Program-made: the position numbers and the translations under genes
Part shown: positions 21,216 to 34,079 of the stretch, in pieces
How the letters are laid out: every line of letters begins with the position of its first letter
How positions within the stretch are numbered: the first letter of the stretch is position 1
Notes under the pieces: model-generated
Told to the model about the DNA's origin: nothing
The model's input: the letters and a program-made list of their open reading frames with translations, nothing else
Databases searched by the model: none
Assembly: GCA_964036315.1 (NCBI GenBank)
Contig: OZ038508.1
Coordinates: 44,099,435-44,163,434 of the forward strand
Length of the DNA stretch: 64,000 nucleotides
Origin: Acanthosepion esculentum
Taxonomy: Eukaryota; Mollusca; Cephalopoda; Sepiida; Sepiidae
Reading direction: 5' to 3'

Positions 21216-21659
21216 ATTATTATGATTATGGCTGCGACACAGTACTGAGAACTGCTATCTTTTGATTGAAGAAAAACTCAAGTGATGCCTGCTTAAGCTT
21301 CTTTGTTTTTAGTGAGAAGTACTTTACCAATCACACCCTTTGAACATCAAATACATGTGCATTACCTCTACCATCTGTACTGGAGGTGCTCAGTCATTTA
21401 CACTCCCTCTGTGTGAGAGTCAGGGAATTAACTTTTCTTTTATAATATAGTTTCTGCGAGAAACCCATTTTCTATTTTTGTATATTCATATATTCAAAAA
21501 TTTGCTCTAATTCTTTAGCGTACCTACCATTGTCTAAACGATATTTTAACATTACGGTTTTCGTGTTAATTCGGGTGGAAGAAGCCATTGGTTATGTGGA
21601 GAAGATGAAGTCAGGTGAAAGTGATAAAAATGTAATTAGTTCCACCTTATGAGAGTTGG

Positions 21660-21682
21660 GACACACACACACACATTTATAC

Positions 21683-21777
<95 letters not shown>
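21660..21777. repeat. Compound (CA)n(TA)n microsatellite
   Basis: About 60 bp of CA then 57 bp of TA. It marks the 3' edge of LINE copy B. Confidence 0.97.
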
Positions 21778-21779
<2 letters not shown>

Positions 21780-21789
21780 GAATTGCACA

Positions 21790-24060
21790 TAAATTTGTGA
21801 TAGTGAGAGAAAATACTGGGTATAGAGGGATTGGGGAAAGAATAAAATATGGACGGGCTTCAAGTCGACAAAAGATGGAGACTGACGTTGCATTTACATT
21901 TTTGAAGATTGTAGTTTTCAGGGAAGCGAGTAAACGGGAGGCAGTTACACTGTCTGGAAGTGCAAGGAAAGGAACTGCTGGAGTAGGAGTGGCTGTTATA
22001 TTTTTACTATTTCAACAGTAAATGGGTGGGAGGTAGATTCCAGTCTAGTAACTCGCTTAAATTAATGTACTGTATGCAGCAGGAAAAAAGATAGTCAGAG
22101 CATTTGCCATGAACATATTTGTAGAATAGACCGAGAGAACCACGTCACCTCGGTCAGAGAGAAACTGAAAATGAGAAGCCAGGGCAGGATCTATTACATT
22201 GCAGATCCTTTTTGGATTTTCTCAATAATCTTGAGGTAAATAGCAGGAGTGCCAGACCAGCTATCGCAACAGTCGTCAATGCCAGGACGAATGGTAGATT
22301 TGTAGATGTGGAAGATGGACCTTCTGGCACGACACATTGAACCCATTTTCCTTGCATTAGATGCAGCTATTGATTCAATGTAGTTGTTGCTCCTCTTCAA
22401 GTCATTTGAAAACGAATCAAAGAAAGTGCAACGAGACGTTGCCCAAGAGTCGAGCATCAGCCCTGCTGATAGTGGACAGGGAAGTTTCTGTATGCTGGTT
22501 AAATGAGAGCAGTTTTGTTTCGGAGGCATTCAAATTAACAAGCCATTTTCTGCCCTAGTTAACCGCTGATTGGTGGTCCTTTTCAAGAGCAGCGGCCAGG
22601 TTAACTTTGACAGCTCTGACGAATTTGCTATTGATACAGGAGTAAATGGTAATGTCAGCTGCATAAATGACTACTTGGGAACGGATTACATCAGGAAGAT
22701 CATTGATGAAGATCAGAAACAGCGTAGGACTCATGATATATTCTTGGGGCACATTCGCTTTAGTGTGAAAGGATCTGGAAGCAACCCGGTGCCAATTTGA
22801 TAGGAATGATTGGAATAAATCAAACAATCGTCTTGTAATATCGCACCCTTAAGCTTACGTAGAAGACCAGCATGCCAAACCCTGCCAAACGCGTTAGCGA
22901 TATGTAGAGCCACAGTTGGAGATTCACCGTTATTATGAAAAGCTTTATATATATATTCAGTAATGGCTGTAATCACAAGAGTGGTAGAGTGGGTAAAACG
23001 GAAGCCATATTGTTTGTCAGAGAGTCCGTCATAAGGGATGAGATGATTAACCAATTCAGCATTGATTAAAGCCTCGAATACATTGCCGAAATGCGGGTGG
23101 GACTAATAGGGCGAAGTTGAACGGATCGGAAGTTTCTCTAGAGTTCTTAAAAACTAAAGGGGATGACTTTCAATTAGATGGAAACAGCGAGGCAATACTT
23201 GTAGAGTTTATAGAGAACTGGAGTCAATTCGGGAGCACATCTCTTGAAAACGACCCCGTCACCTTCACTTGCCTTAACGGAGTCTAATTTAGAAATGATG
23301 CCCGAGGCCAGTGACGCTGTTATGCGCATATCACTCAGTAGAGACTTAGTTCTAGTGAGGAAATCAGGTGTGGGTACACCAAATGAGTCGAGTGTTGTGA
23401 TGGAAAAGAATTTCCGAGCCAAAAGAATTGAGCCTAATTTGCTGTAGAAGTGATTGATTTAATAGAGAAGGGATTGAGTATTTGCTGTTGTTCAAGAAAC
23501 TCTTGAAGAGCTGACAATAATCTGTAGAACCGAACTTGTGAGATGCTATACGTTTCATTCTATCAGCAAACAGTAACTTCGCTTTATTGAGGACAGTCTT
23601 GGACTCGCTGAGAGCGGAAACAAAGAGACGGCTGTTGCAATCAGACGTGTCTCTCGGGTATAGCCGGGAGAAGTGATTCTTGTGGTCTATAGCGGCCGAG
23701 CATGCGGGTGAGAACCAAGGAGATGAACAATGTTTAACTTAGCATTTCCTTGCGGAAATAAAATCATCGATGTCGGCCTTCACCGAAAAAGAGACCAAAG
23801 AGGCGCATTTCTGAACAAGATGATTGAAAAAGTTATTTCAAGGGATGTTACGAAGGAAATCACAAACGAGTCTCAAGAGATGTGAACATTAGAGTCCTTT
23901 CTAAGGAGAGGAATGTAGCCAGGAATCGAGAATCAGAAGAAAGGATTGAAGTGTTAAGTTTAGTTTCGTAGAGAGTTAGGATTTCCGGAGACTCCTGGAA
24001 TAGGAACGATCCCATATTTAAAAAGTTGATACGAAAACCACTAATGCTGAAGAAAGAAAG
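21790..24060 (-). mobile_element. LINE copy B, jockey-like endonuclease-RT, dead
   Basis: On the minus strand: an endonuclease trace 'EILTLYETKLN' with 'RFLATFLSL' (near 23970); then 'CSSPWFSPACSAAIDHKNHF' and 'RLFVSALSESKTVLNKAK' (23720-23570); then 'IISKLDSVKASEGDGVVF' with 'CAPELTPVLYKLY' (about 23300-23220); then 'LSDKQYGFRFTHSTTLVI' and 'VALHIANAFGRVWHAGLLRK' (23030-22860); then 'SPTLFLIFINDLPDVI' and 'VIYAADITIYSC' (22730-22640); and finally 'IYKSTIRPGIDDCCDSWSG' (about 22310-22250). YADD is mutated to YAAD, and frames shift several times. It is the same family as copy A, in opposite orientation about 2.2 kb away, and better preserved. The 3' UTR side ends at the CA/TA microsatellite. 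Confidence 0.9.
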
Positions 24061-24928
24061 GTTAAGCGGTTTAGTTGTTTTTGTTGAGCTGGTTTAGGTT
24101 TATATATTTGGTTGTTTATAGTCATGATGTGTTATATTGGTAAAAAAAAGGCCTAGGATAGTAGTAGCAGTCGGTCATCTAATGTAACGTAGGCAGTACG
24201 GTAACTTGCGCAGACTAGCGCATAGTTTGGTCTCAGGGTTTCTCACCGAAGGTGCTTGCAGGGATATTCTTCCGTGCACGACATGACACTGTAAGAACTC
24301 CGATATTATGTAAGTGTTGTTAGGATAAGCCTCTCAAGCCACTACGCAAGAGTTCGGGCTCCTAACTATCAGTCGTGAACAACAACCAGAAAACTGACAA
24401 CCCAGTACACTCAGTATAAAGAGACTTAGCCGCCATCCACGCATATCACAAATAATTCATGACAACACTACTATTAAAGCCAGAGAAAAGGAAAGGAACC
24501 GGGAACCCCTTTCTAAACAGAAAACAAGGGATGAGCCTCTACTCCTGTTCAAGAGAAGGCGGAGGAGCATGGGCCGGGCGATAGGAGAACCTATTTCGTA
24601 TTATTAAAATACGAAAACAAAAACAATCAAAAAGAAAATCAAAAACATAAGACACAAAAAGGGAACAATCTCGTGTTTGATCCCAGATAAATTATTTCAA
24701 AGATTGAGCTTTCAGGGAACTTATTTGGAATGTCGAGCTACAGCCTATAGATGTCCTACCACAAACATGTATACATGCCTGTGCGCGGATGAGTTAAAAA
24801 AAAACATCTAATTTTTAATTTAGAATAAGCCCGAACACCAACCCTTTCAAACTGAGTTCACATAAACACCAGTCAGTAAGAAAAACGTCATTAAATGCTG
24901 CGACCCCAATCACTTAAAATTACGTTAA

Positions 24929-24930
<2 letters not shown>
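24061..24930. other. Unrecognised; possibly 5' UTR or flank of LINE B
   Basis: It holds a moderately GC-rich stretch (24180-24600) without frames. It sits where a 5' leader of copy B would be, but no second copy in the window confirms this. Confidence 0.3.

Positions 24931-24991
<61 letters not shown>
24931..24991. repeat. (TA)n microsatellite
   Basis: About 61 bp of TA. Confidence 0.97.
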
Positions 24992-24993
<2 letters not shown>

Positions 24994-25017
24994 TTAGATT
25001 TATTTTTTATTCATTTC

Positions 25018-25760
25018 AGATCAAGCAAGGTAATGACGCCACTAAGACGCGATGGATTACTGAGTGTGTTAGAAAATATGAGAAAAAAGTCTCTTAAGGG
25101 GGGGGACAATCAAATAACAGGACATAAGAAGTCAGAAGATAACGATTGATATTGCATTTAAATTTTCGAAAATCATACTTGACTGGAAAGCAAGAAGCCA
25201 GAAGTTCCACAAGCGATAGAAGAAACTGTTAGCATAGAATTTGCGGTTGCGTCTAGTCATTTCAGTTATAAAATGAAACCTTGCTGCCAATAATAATTAA
25301 TAAGAGTAATATTTATTTTGTGTAATACAAAAATGTGGCACAAGGCCAAAAGTGGGATAGGGGAAAAGATGTCTTTAATCAGTCTTGTCATAAACTTAGC
25401 TATTAACAATTACCGAGCCAAACATATCCACCGTATACCTCAGGGTCTCTATGTAGTCCTAATTAATTCCTATATGTAACTTTTGTCTGTGTGGTTGGGA
25501 GGAATAATATAACAACATTAAAAAATAGTAGAAGAAGGTTAATCTGAACAATTGCCATGAAAGCATTCATAAAAAACTTTACAACAGGATCAATAACATT
25601 GCATATTCTTCTTCGGATTTTATCAAAAATCTCCCTCTCTATATATAGCAGGTGCACCAGACCAGATGTGACAAAAAATTCAAAGCAAGGGCGAATGGTA
25701 TGTTCGTTGCAAATATTTAATGCTACAGTTTTTAACACTTTAAATGCAAATAGCGTTAAT
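25018..25760 (-). mobile_element. LINE 3' fragment, family beta (same as A and B)
   Basis: Minus strand: 'TIRPCFEFFVTSGLVHLLY' and 'IFDKIRRRICNVIDPV' (about 25690-25590) match the post-RT segment of copy B and of 53540-54172. The C-terminal and 3' UTR part is at 25250-25018. An internal stretch (25250-25460) has diverged. Dead and 5'-truncated. Confidence 0.8.
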
Positions 25761-28227
25761 TAACGTCCCCACTTTGAATATTGCGCCCTGTCTTCATTTT
25801 TTCATCTTGAGATATGAATAATATCTGCTTTTCTAGCGACGCTATGTTATCTGTGATGAAATGCATTCTTGGTTCCCACACGTAAGCAAAAGTCCTTAGT
25901 GATGACGGGTATTAAATCAACATTTGATTTCAAGTAGATCAAATGCACTGCCGCTAAAAATGTCGTACTACTTTTGCATGGGGAGTTCTATCTGAATAAG
26001 ATAGCTGCTCTTAGCGACTAAGCTCCGAGAGCCCCATGGCCGATAGAAAATATGATTTAGCCGCATAAATTAATTCTTTATTTTTCATTAGATGCATCGT
26101 TGAAGTTATCGCTTTTAATAACACCATTAGGAGAGATTAATGAAAATTTATCAGCATGATTCAAAAATGATTCCAAAATATATCGTGATGTTGGTTATTT
26201 TGCCAGATTTCGTGATCAGGGCTGAGAACTTTTCAGCAACATTACGTCGTATAAGTAATAGTACAATTACTTTCAATTTTTATCTGATGAAGGGTTGTTA
26301 CAATTTCTTCCATCCTTCAAATGGTTTTCATCGCAACTATTCAGACCGTTATTCTACAGCTATTAGTAATTTGTATGGACTAATAATAATAATAGCGATA
26401 ACAGATAACATTCCGAAATTAGTAATTCAAATTCATGTAACATTGATATGCTTAGCTTTACATCCAGTCAGCGCTGTTCACTAATAGCCGTAGACTGGCG
26501 GTTTCAGCAGCAACAATGAAAGAATTGCGTGTACCCCCCCCCCAAAAAAAACGGATAATACCAGAAATTTTTGGTCGACTGATATTCTTTTCTGTTTTTA
26601 AGCCTTTACTTATTTAAATAATCACAATATTTCCCTGTATTTCTTTGGCATATCCATAAGAATTCAAAATACAACGGAAATTATTTTAGGCAGGTGTCTA
26701 TTTGTAAAAGAACTCGGTTCCAATTTCTTTTTCTGGATATATCAGTGTATAGATAAAACGTCGGCTATTTCATGCAACACGCATCGAATCTCTTGGTAAT
26801 AAATCTCTAGACTCCATAAATATTTTCTTTTCTATTCTGAATACATTAGGAACACAGATAGTAAATAAAGTCTAATAAAGACAGCAGATTGGCCAAAAAT
26901 GTTTTGCAACCGTTCCACATCCATGTTAGTTCGCTGTTTATATGCGTGGTCTAAAAATATAGTCTTCAATACAACTTCCCCTTTTAGCTTATTTTATTCA
27001 ATCTGGTAAAACTGACATTTTTATTAAGTATAACCATTTGGGAAAGTCAACACTCAGAGAATTATTTTACGATATATTTACAGAAAGAGTTCGTTTCAAT
27101 GCAAATTTAATATTAATTTTTTTTCTGTATGATATAAAATGATACATATATTTATATATTTATCGATTAATTCTTTTTCTTTCATTTGATTATTTTTTTT
27201 CAATAAATATGAATAGAAAAGTTACAAAAATTACAACTGCCTGCAGAAACCTTTTAAATGCAAGTATAATCATTAGATTAAATTATATATTTCAGCATGT
27301 AAAGAACGATTTCTTTTGCCCCAGCCAAGGTTTTCATGTGATTCCTTTTTTACTTTATTCTGAGTAAGGGCATCGGACCGAAAAAGCAAGGAAATAAAAC
27401 GAGGAGGAAGTACGCGCGCCACCATTTGTATTTGAAAACTTTCCAACTCCCGAGTCGTGTGACAATTTTGATGTTTAACATGAAACATTTTTTGCGAGAT
27501 TTAACTTTTTTTTCAAAGGATTGTAGAAGACATTGATATTCAAATAAAACAAACTGTATTTTACTCAGACTTACACAGGGTTTAGATTCATGCCCATGGA
27601 GAAATACGTTATGTTTAGGATGTTTTTGTTTCTTTGAATAGATTACACAGAAAGCAGTGAGACCAGTCCAAGACCTCGCCAAAAATGAAAATGTCAACGA
27701 AAACCAAATTGAAGAAAAGAAAAATCGAAAAAGAAAATAATGAGAGATTAATGTAAATTATAATCCAAAAAATCAAATAAGAAAGAAAAAAAGAAAGAAA
27801 CGAAAAAAAGAGGATTTATTTCTAACACATAAAAGCTTGTACCCACATCGATATTCCAGAAATTATTTATGAGAACATAAAATGCACGCACTTCATTAAA
27901 TGTGAGTATCTACTATATTAGCCCGAACTGCGTGTCTTTGAAAGCAGCAGCGCTGAAAACGACAGCTCAAATTCCATCATTCTTGTTAAGCAGCGTCGAG
28001 CATGGTCAGTATTTAGATGAAGGACCGCTTGGGAAGACCTGGAACTGTAAGTAAATTCCTATAATACAAAATATATTTCGGCTTTAAATAACCCACAAAA
28101 TTGTTAAAAAAACAAACAAACAAACAAACCAACTGAGAGCAGCAGAGTATCGTTTCTTTTGGGATCATCTTGATTCGGCGTCTGTGGTCTTGAAATGAGT
28201 TTGGGCCGTGTAATGATAAAATCACGC
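25761..28227. other. Long AT-rich stretch without a recognised gene
   Basis: The best frame, 26140-26484 plus (114 codons), has no recognisable domain and a codon content like its AT-rich surroundings, so I treat it as chance. A C10A8 run lies near 26535. Confidence 0.45.
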
Positions 28228-28322
28228 AGGTGTAGGCTTTAAGAAAGCTTTATTCAACTGAGAATAAAAGGTTCGCGTATAGTGTCTTTTAATAGTCCCA
28301 GTAAACAAATGTATACCTTTTT
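28228..28322 (+). repeat. Dispersed repeat R, copy 1
   Basis: 'CTTTAAGAAAGCTTTATTCA', 'ACTGAGAATAAAAGGTTCGC', then 'GTATAGTG' and 'AATAGTCCCAGTAAACA'. The reverse complement is at 32955-33050. Class unknown. Confidence 0.75.
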
Positions 28323-28940
28323 CAAAGCGAATATAAAGTTCTTGACCTGAATTCAAATTCGTCGACTTCCCGTTCATAGCCTTTAACACACTTGCACATC
28401 CCTCTCTTGAAACTAGAAATACTTTTTACTTCGGTTTCCGGTGAGAATGATAATTTGAGTTACACGGAAAAAGGAAGTTTACGTCGATTCCTCTTTCTGT
28501 CTCCACCGTCTTTACGCCTACTTTAAGCACCAGATTTAGATTATGACCAGAATGAAGTGGCATTCGTCGAATTTTCTGTGAAAAATTAGTGAATGTAGCA
28601 AAATTCTGTCGTTTTAGAAGTACGAGCTAAGTGATGCGTTCCATGTCGTCACAATGTTATGCTCAGATGGTATCAACAAGAGACGGTTTCTTTTCCTTAC
28701 TAGTTTTAGTAGAAGATAGAAACAGATGTGACAGCATCCATTCCGGGAGGAAGATCTTAAATACAACGCATGCCTCTCGTTGTCTTAGCATCTCTCCGCG
28801 TGAAGTCTTAACCTGCTTTTCGAAACGTATCGATGATTCAAATTTCCTGCGTATTTACTTACCCCCCCACCCCACTGAGTCAGGTTGTGACACAAGGTCG
28901 GTTTTTAACGTGGGGACCCGAGTATCTACATTCGGGCTGC

Positions 28941-29050
28941 TGGTCTTAGCTGGTCATAGCTTGTCCAAGCTAGTTAAAGCTGGTCTAAGCTTGTCATAGT
29001 TGGTCTTAGCTGGTCCAAGCTTGTCAGAACCGGTCCATGCTGGTCATACT
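28941..29050. repeat. 10-bp minisatellite, 11 units
   Basis: TGGTCTTAGC, TGGTCATAGC, TTGTCCAAGC and variants follow one another at exact 10-bp steps. The period is close to one DNA helical turn. Confidence 0.93.
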
Positions 29051-29570
29051 ACCAGCGCAGATAGGAATCCCTGTGACCGCTAAGTTTCAGAATGTGTACA
29101 CCACGAGAGAGAGAAAGAGGAATTTACACACTGCAAGAATTCCTGCGCCCCTCTGTTGGCCTCACGCCGTTTGGGACTTATATCCAAAACTTTAGACAAA
29201 GGCATACGATCTCTGTAAGGATACCACACCAACGCTGTATTTTGGCCAATCGCTGATCGTCCGGCCCTGAATTCGCATTCGGTAACATTAGAGTGGGCAT
29301 CTCGAAGTGAGCCGTCAAAGATTCGGCGTTTCTGCGTAGAATACTATTTATTTTTCTTTGTTAAAGTAACATAGAGAATGTTTGCTCATTTTCCGTTTTG
29401 TTTTTTGTAGTTACCTCCTTATCCACTGATAGGTTCTCTCCTTCTTGTTAGATGACAGAAGGGAATGATTTAGGGCTTTGGTATGTGGCCAAACTTCAGT
29501 TACTCATCTTCCAAAGAAATTCACATTTTTTCATTTTTTTTCATATTACAATCGAATAATACAGAAATCA
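29051..29570. other. No recognised feature
   Basis: No supported gene or repeat. Confidence 0.4.
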
Positions 29571-30035
29571 TTACTTAGTCGTAATTGATCTAGCGAGACA
29601 AGCTTGTTGACTCTTACATCACATCGAAGGGCACAAGACTAATATTTAGCGATTTACTCTGAGTAGTTCAACTGTGGCTCAAGACCAAGTATGTACCATC
29701 CAGTGAAAATCAAACTCACTGCACTGTCATAATTGATCCGGAGAGATAAGCTTGCTAAATATTACTCCACATCGAAGTAAACAAGGTTGGTAATTTAGTT
29801 ATTTACTAAGCATAGCGTAGAGTGGACAACTCGAAGTGTCCAAGCCTTCTAATGTATTTATTTATTAAGCATAGCGTAATGGAAAACTCATAATGTCCAA
29901 GACTTCTAATTTAGTATTTACAAAGCATAGCGTATAGTGGACAACTCGAAGTGTCCAAGCCTCCTAATGTAGTGCCCAAACCTTCTAATTTAGTTATTTA
30001 CTAAGCATAGCTTAGATGGGCCCAGGTCTACTAAT
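29571..30035. repeat. Nested tandem duplication, about 60-65-bp units
   Basis: 'TTTAGTTATTTACTAAGCAT', 'AGCGTAGAGTGGACAACTCG' and 'AAGTGTCCAAGCC' recur about four times in 29785-30035. Upstream, a larger block starting 'AATTGATC(T/C)(A/G)G(C/A)GAGA' is present twice (29582 and 29731). The units have diverged. Confidence 0.8.
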
Positions 30036-30590
30036 TTTGATGATATTGAAATGTCTTACATCTTTATTTATTAGAGTCACATACGAACACGTGACACTAT
30101 CAAGCTCTCCTCGCACTATGAATATTTATTCATATGAATAATAGATGAAGTGTGACAAGACTTAATATGTGTAATTATTTATTGTAATCCGGACCAAGGT
30201 CTACTTTTATAGTATAAACCGTACATTGTTTACCTATTAATTCATTGTGTATTTTGTCATGTATGATTTTCGTTTAACATTAAATAACACAAAATGAGTT
30301 ATAACCATCATGGATGTTTCAGTTTGAAGGCATATTGTAAATGAATGCGATTTCTCTTCTTCCGTATGACTTCTTGTTTCCCAGCGAACCTGTCCGTTCA
30401 GAGCCATTTTCCTTTCGTCAAGATCCACAATGACAACCTATAGTTTATTATGTCACTATGCTGAGCGCGCGTAGGTTGAAGTATATGCTGGACTAGAGCC
30501 ACATTCTGTTAACTGATTTCAGTACTATCATTTTCATATAGTAGTTGTCAATAACGGCGAACGAGTACAGTCTGCTTTACTATTTAACCC
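30036..30590. other. No recognised feature
   Basis: AT-rich. No supported gene. Confidence 0.4.
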
Positions 30591-30715
30591 GTATAAGTGG
30601 AAAATATATGGATTCATATCTTCCCCAATGGTATTGATGTCAACATGAATGCAAAAACCTCGACTGAATTTCGAACTCGGATTAGTCGTTCCGAACCTCT
30701 GACCATTACGCCCCT
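30591..30715 (-). mobile_element. SINE fragment (tRNA-like)
   Basis: Minus strand: 'GGGCGTAATGGTCAGAGGTT' then B box GAGTTCGAAATTC. Looks like the middle of S1 or S2. No tail is seen. Confidence 0.6.
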
Positions 30716-31479
30716 TTTTTTTTTACTTATCGTTGAATTAACGAACAGACCTAAGCACAGTTTCTGTTCAGTCTTCAATGTTTCTTATTCCTTTAGCGCT
30801 TGAGCAAGAGACAGATTTGAACTCTTAGTCATATGATATCTTTTCGCCAATTGAAAGAAAGTTTCGGTTTCAGCACTTTCTTCATCAATTTTTCTCAGAT
30901 TTCTCGTTAGCGTCTTTTCTTAAGGAAAAAAATATACAAGAATATGTCATCAATCTTTTCCTGTCAAAAAAAATCGTTAACTTCATTTTTCTCTAAAATG
31001 GATTTATTTAATTTTTAAATTATTTTTTAAAAAAAAAGAATTTTTTCCTATAAACGACAACAAATTTCTAAGTTTGATCATCGTTCAAGATGACATTTTG
31101 TCGTTGTTTTTTTTTATTTCTATTTCAGTTTTGAAGTATTTCTGATATATTCGCTTGTCTAACGTTGATGAGGAAGGTTCAGGAATATAGTTCGATCGAA
31201 TGATGATGCGAGAAAAATGTTTAAGTAAACTAATATAAATATCGTCTTTTAGCTGATATGTTTTTTTTTTCATTTCTAGTTCTCTTGTCTACATCTTAGT
31301 CATACAAGCCAACAAATCTGAGTCCCACTTTTTAAAAGTTTGATTTTTCATTCGCTAGATTCCTTTAAGGATTGCACTGTTTATACCAACACAACATTAA
31401 TTCAAATACCTATGCCACCGGTACTAAAAAGAGAGATAAGTTTATGTTTTTTTTTTATTCGGCTTTATTAGATTCGATT
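30716..31479. other. No recognised feature
   Basis: T-rich and A-rich runs only. Confidence 0.4.
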
Positions 31480-32100
31480 GATTTGATTTGTCTGTTTAAC
31501 GACATATCAATTCCTTATGGGTTAATTAATGCTGAAATTTAATTTTCTTGGGAGTTTGAGAGTAAGGGAAATGTTATTTCGCATTCACAATTGAAAACAT
31601 CGTTGATGATACTCAGCTTTTGGGCATATACATCCTGGTCGTGATTGGGAACCACAGCGTGGTGCAATGGTTTGGACGCTTGTCTCGCTAGATCAGTTAT
31701 GACTGAAAAGTGAGTTCGATCCTCAGATAGGTACTATATGCTTTCGTCCTTGTGCCAATTCTAAGCTACACTTAGATAATAACTACATCATGGGCGTGAT
31801 TACTAGAGTCTGTGAAGTTTTTATTATTGAAGTTGTATTTTTGAATACAGATTTATTTATTAAATCGTATGATATTATTTGGCTTAATATCATGAAAGAC
31901 ACTTTAATGTTTGTTGCTTGGTAGTATTTTAAACGGATTTTGTTGAAGTCGCTACAATTTGTTAATATGTGCGTATTGTTGGTAATTTTTCTATAAATAT
32001 GCATTGCAAGTGATGTTTTTGTATACAAATGTATTGATGGTAGTTTTACTATAAAATTTATAGTTTTTAATTTGTGCGTAGGGGGCACTAAATACCCAGA
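31480..32100 (-). repeat. Dispersed tail repeat T, long form, with a SINE inside
   Basis: It begins (plus) 'GATTTGTCTGTTTAACGAC' and 'ATATCAATTCC', the reverse of the tail motif. It continues with 'GATGATACTCAGCTTTTG' and 'TGTATTTTTGAATACAG', in the same order as 41373-41600. The SINE at 31655-31735 interrupts the block relative to that copy. Confidence 0.6.
31655..31737 (+). mobile_element. tRNA-derived SINE head
   Basis: A-box-like TGGTGCAATGGTTTGGACGC and B-box-like GAGTTCGATCC about 45 bp apart, the spacing of a tRNA gene. No clean acceptor stem and no CCA-side pairing, so not a working tRNA gene. Confidence 0.6.
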
Positions 32101-32469
32101 GCTGGAACCCTAGCATGTACTACCATTTTGATTAATCCGACGTTAGTACTAAAACCTGTTTCAAAAACGCCACAAAATGTTTTTCATTAATATTTCGCAA
32201 TAGCTCAATTTTTCACAACTGGTCAAGTAGCTTGACAAATAGGTCTGACAATATATTACAAGGAGTTTTCTGCTTTATATCATATCTGCGTGAATTACAT
32301 GCACGTGATTCTAAAGACTGTCTGCGGTTACCATGTATGGAACATTCGCGAAGATTGCTGTAACATTCTTGTACATTTCTTAGAATGTGTAAAAAATAAA
32401 AATAAAAAAAAAACAGATGGAGAAGGGTCCGTGTCGTCATGGTTTTTTTTTTTTCTCAAAATATTATTA

Positions 32470-32700
32470 TTTTTTTAATCATTTCACCACAAACAAGGCT
32501 GGAATGAAACTAGTACACGGGGTTACAGGGAGGATTGAAGAAAGGACGAAAGATGGACGGGATTAAAAAAGACAGAAGATAACGACTGACGTTGCATTTA
32601 AATTTTTGAAGATTGTAGTTATCAGGGAAGCAAGAAATCGGAAGGGAGTTCTACAGGCGGGAAGTGCGAGAAAAGAAACTGTTGGAGTAGAAGTATGAAG
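32470..32700 (-). mobile_element. LINE 3' end, family beta
   Basis: Minus strand: 'CTACTCCAACAGTTTC', 'TCTCGCACTTCCCGCC' and 'CTGATAACTACAATC', then 3' UTR ending GGTGAAATGATTAAAAAA at 32474. Ends like the copies at 37088, 49322 and 54172. Confidence 0.8.
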
Positions 32701-32724
32701 CAGATGAGACAAGGGAAATCTTAT

Positions 32725-32768
32725 ATTAGCGGACGTGTTCCGTCCTCTGATGGCCTTTATCAAGACAA
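32725..32768 (-). repeat. Degenerate hammerhead-like segment
   Basis: Minus strand: 'CTTGATAAAGGCC', then arms GGACG and CGTCC around GGAACA. The order resembles the H families but both core strands are changed. Confidence 0.35.
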
Positions 32769-32954
32769 ATGTAAGGACTTTATTTTGCAACAAGTATTTA
32801 AAAACAAACTTATGAATGTTAGTTTAAAAAGAAAGAAATTTATGAAAAGCTCTTCAATATTCATAAGGCTAATTGAAAGAATGTCTCTTTTACCACTGTT
32901 ATGAATAATCAAGAGTGGGTTCCCCTTGTTTTGTTATATACTCTTTGAGAGATC

Positions 32955-33050
32955 TATTTCTGTTTACTGGGACTATAAAAGAACATTATACGCGAACCTT
33001 GTATTCTCAATTGGATAAATCTTTCTTAAAGACTACACCTGCGTACTTTC
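32955..33050 (-). repeat. Dispersed repeat R, copy 2
   Basis: Reverse-complement copy of 28228-28322, including 'AGGTTCGCGTATAATG' and 'ATAGTCCCAGTAAACA'. Confidence 0.75.
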
Positions 33051-33112
33051 GTCATTACAACCACGCGAAATTCTTTCAGGAACAGAGATCTAAAATAAAT
33101 CCAGGGCGCTGA

Positions 33113-34079
33113 TTTATATTTTAATAAAATTCGATAGCAGCAATGTCGAGAATTTTTAGTCTAAGTAAAGTACTTTCTCTTTTTATAAGAGTGACATTCT
33201 TTATATCAAAGTTTAGGTTTAATTTATTTCTATGGATATTAGAAATTTAAAAGTTAGAAATACATTTTTTAATATTGGCCTTTTAATTCAATTTTTCAAA
33301 ATGAAACCTTTTTTCTTTGTCATTTTAAAAAAAGCTCTCTAAGATACTATAAAGAAACTAATAAGCAAATGATACATCTATAAACCTTTAAATTTGATTT
33401 GGAAAACTAAAGCTATGGCAATGTCCTGCATTAATAACTGAGGGTTGAATTTCGTGTTTTCATGACTTGCAGATGAAAACTGGGAAAGTTATTTCGTAGC
33501 TCAGTGATTTTTTAAAAATTTTACAATATTATAGTTTAGTATTTATTGTTTAGAACTACAAAAAGGTTGTAAGGTTAAATTAACGATATTAGCATATACT
33601 TTCATTTACGTTAAATGTTAAGTAAAGCAAATTAGTCCCTCGGTGGAGGGACGCTGTCAAGATTAAAAACGGAAAATATTGAAAATAAATTTAACGTGAA
33701 TTCGAAAGAGACGGATGCCTCGATTAACTGCACCGCCAACAAAATTCATAAAACAGAGAGAAAATAAATTACTTGTAACTTATTCCGAGAATTGAGCCAT
33801 AAAATAGCTGTACATGATTGAAAACTAAAAATCAAAGAGAGGAAGGCTATAATTTTATTTTTTTTCTTATTTTCAACATCAATTTGTGTGACTTAAGATT
33901 ATGCGTTTGATGTTTTCTGTTTAGAATAATGGCAAAAAGCCACACCATATTTTCCCACGCACGCGTCAACTTGAGGATTTAAATCCACAGGACGTAGTTG
34001 GAGCTTGAAAATGACTCCAACGCATTTCACTTCAAGCCAGTTGCAAGAAGTGCATTAATCATCACGAGAATAGAAATGT
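33113..34079. other. No recognised feature
   Basis: AT-rich. No supported gene. Confidence 0.4.

Noticed and set aside
26140..26484. 114-codon plus-strand frame in AT-rich DNA
   Set aside because: No domain, no homologous copy, composition like the surroundings; a frame this long is expected by chance in 64 kb.
31655..31737. Functional tRNA gene
   Set aside because: A and B boxes are present but I cannot fold a cloverleaf with an acceptor stem; a SINE head is more likely.
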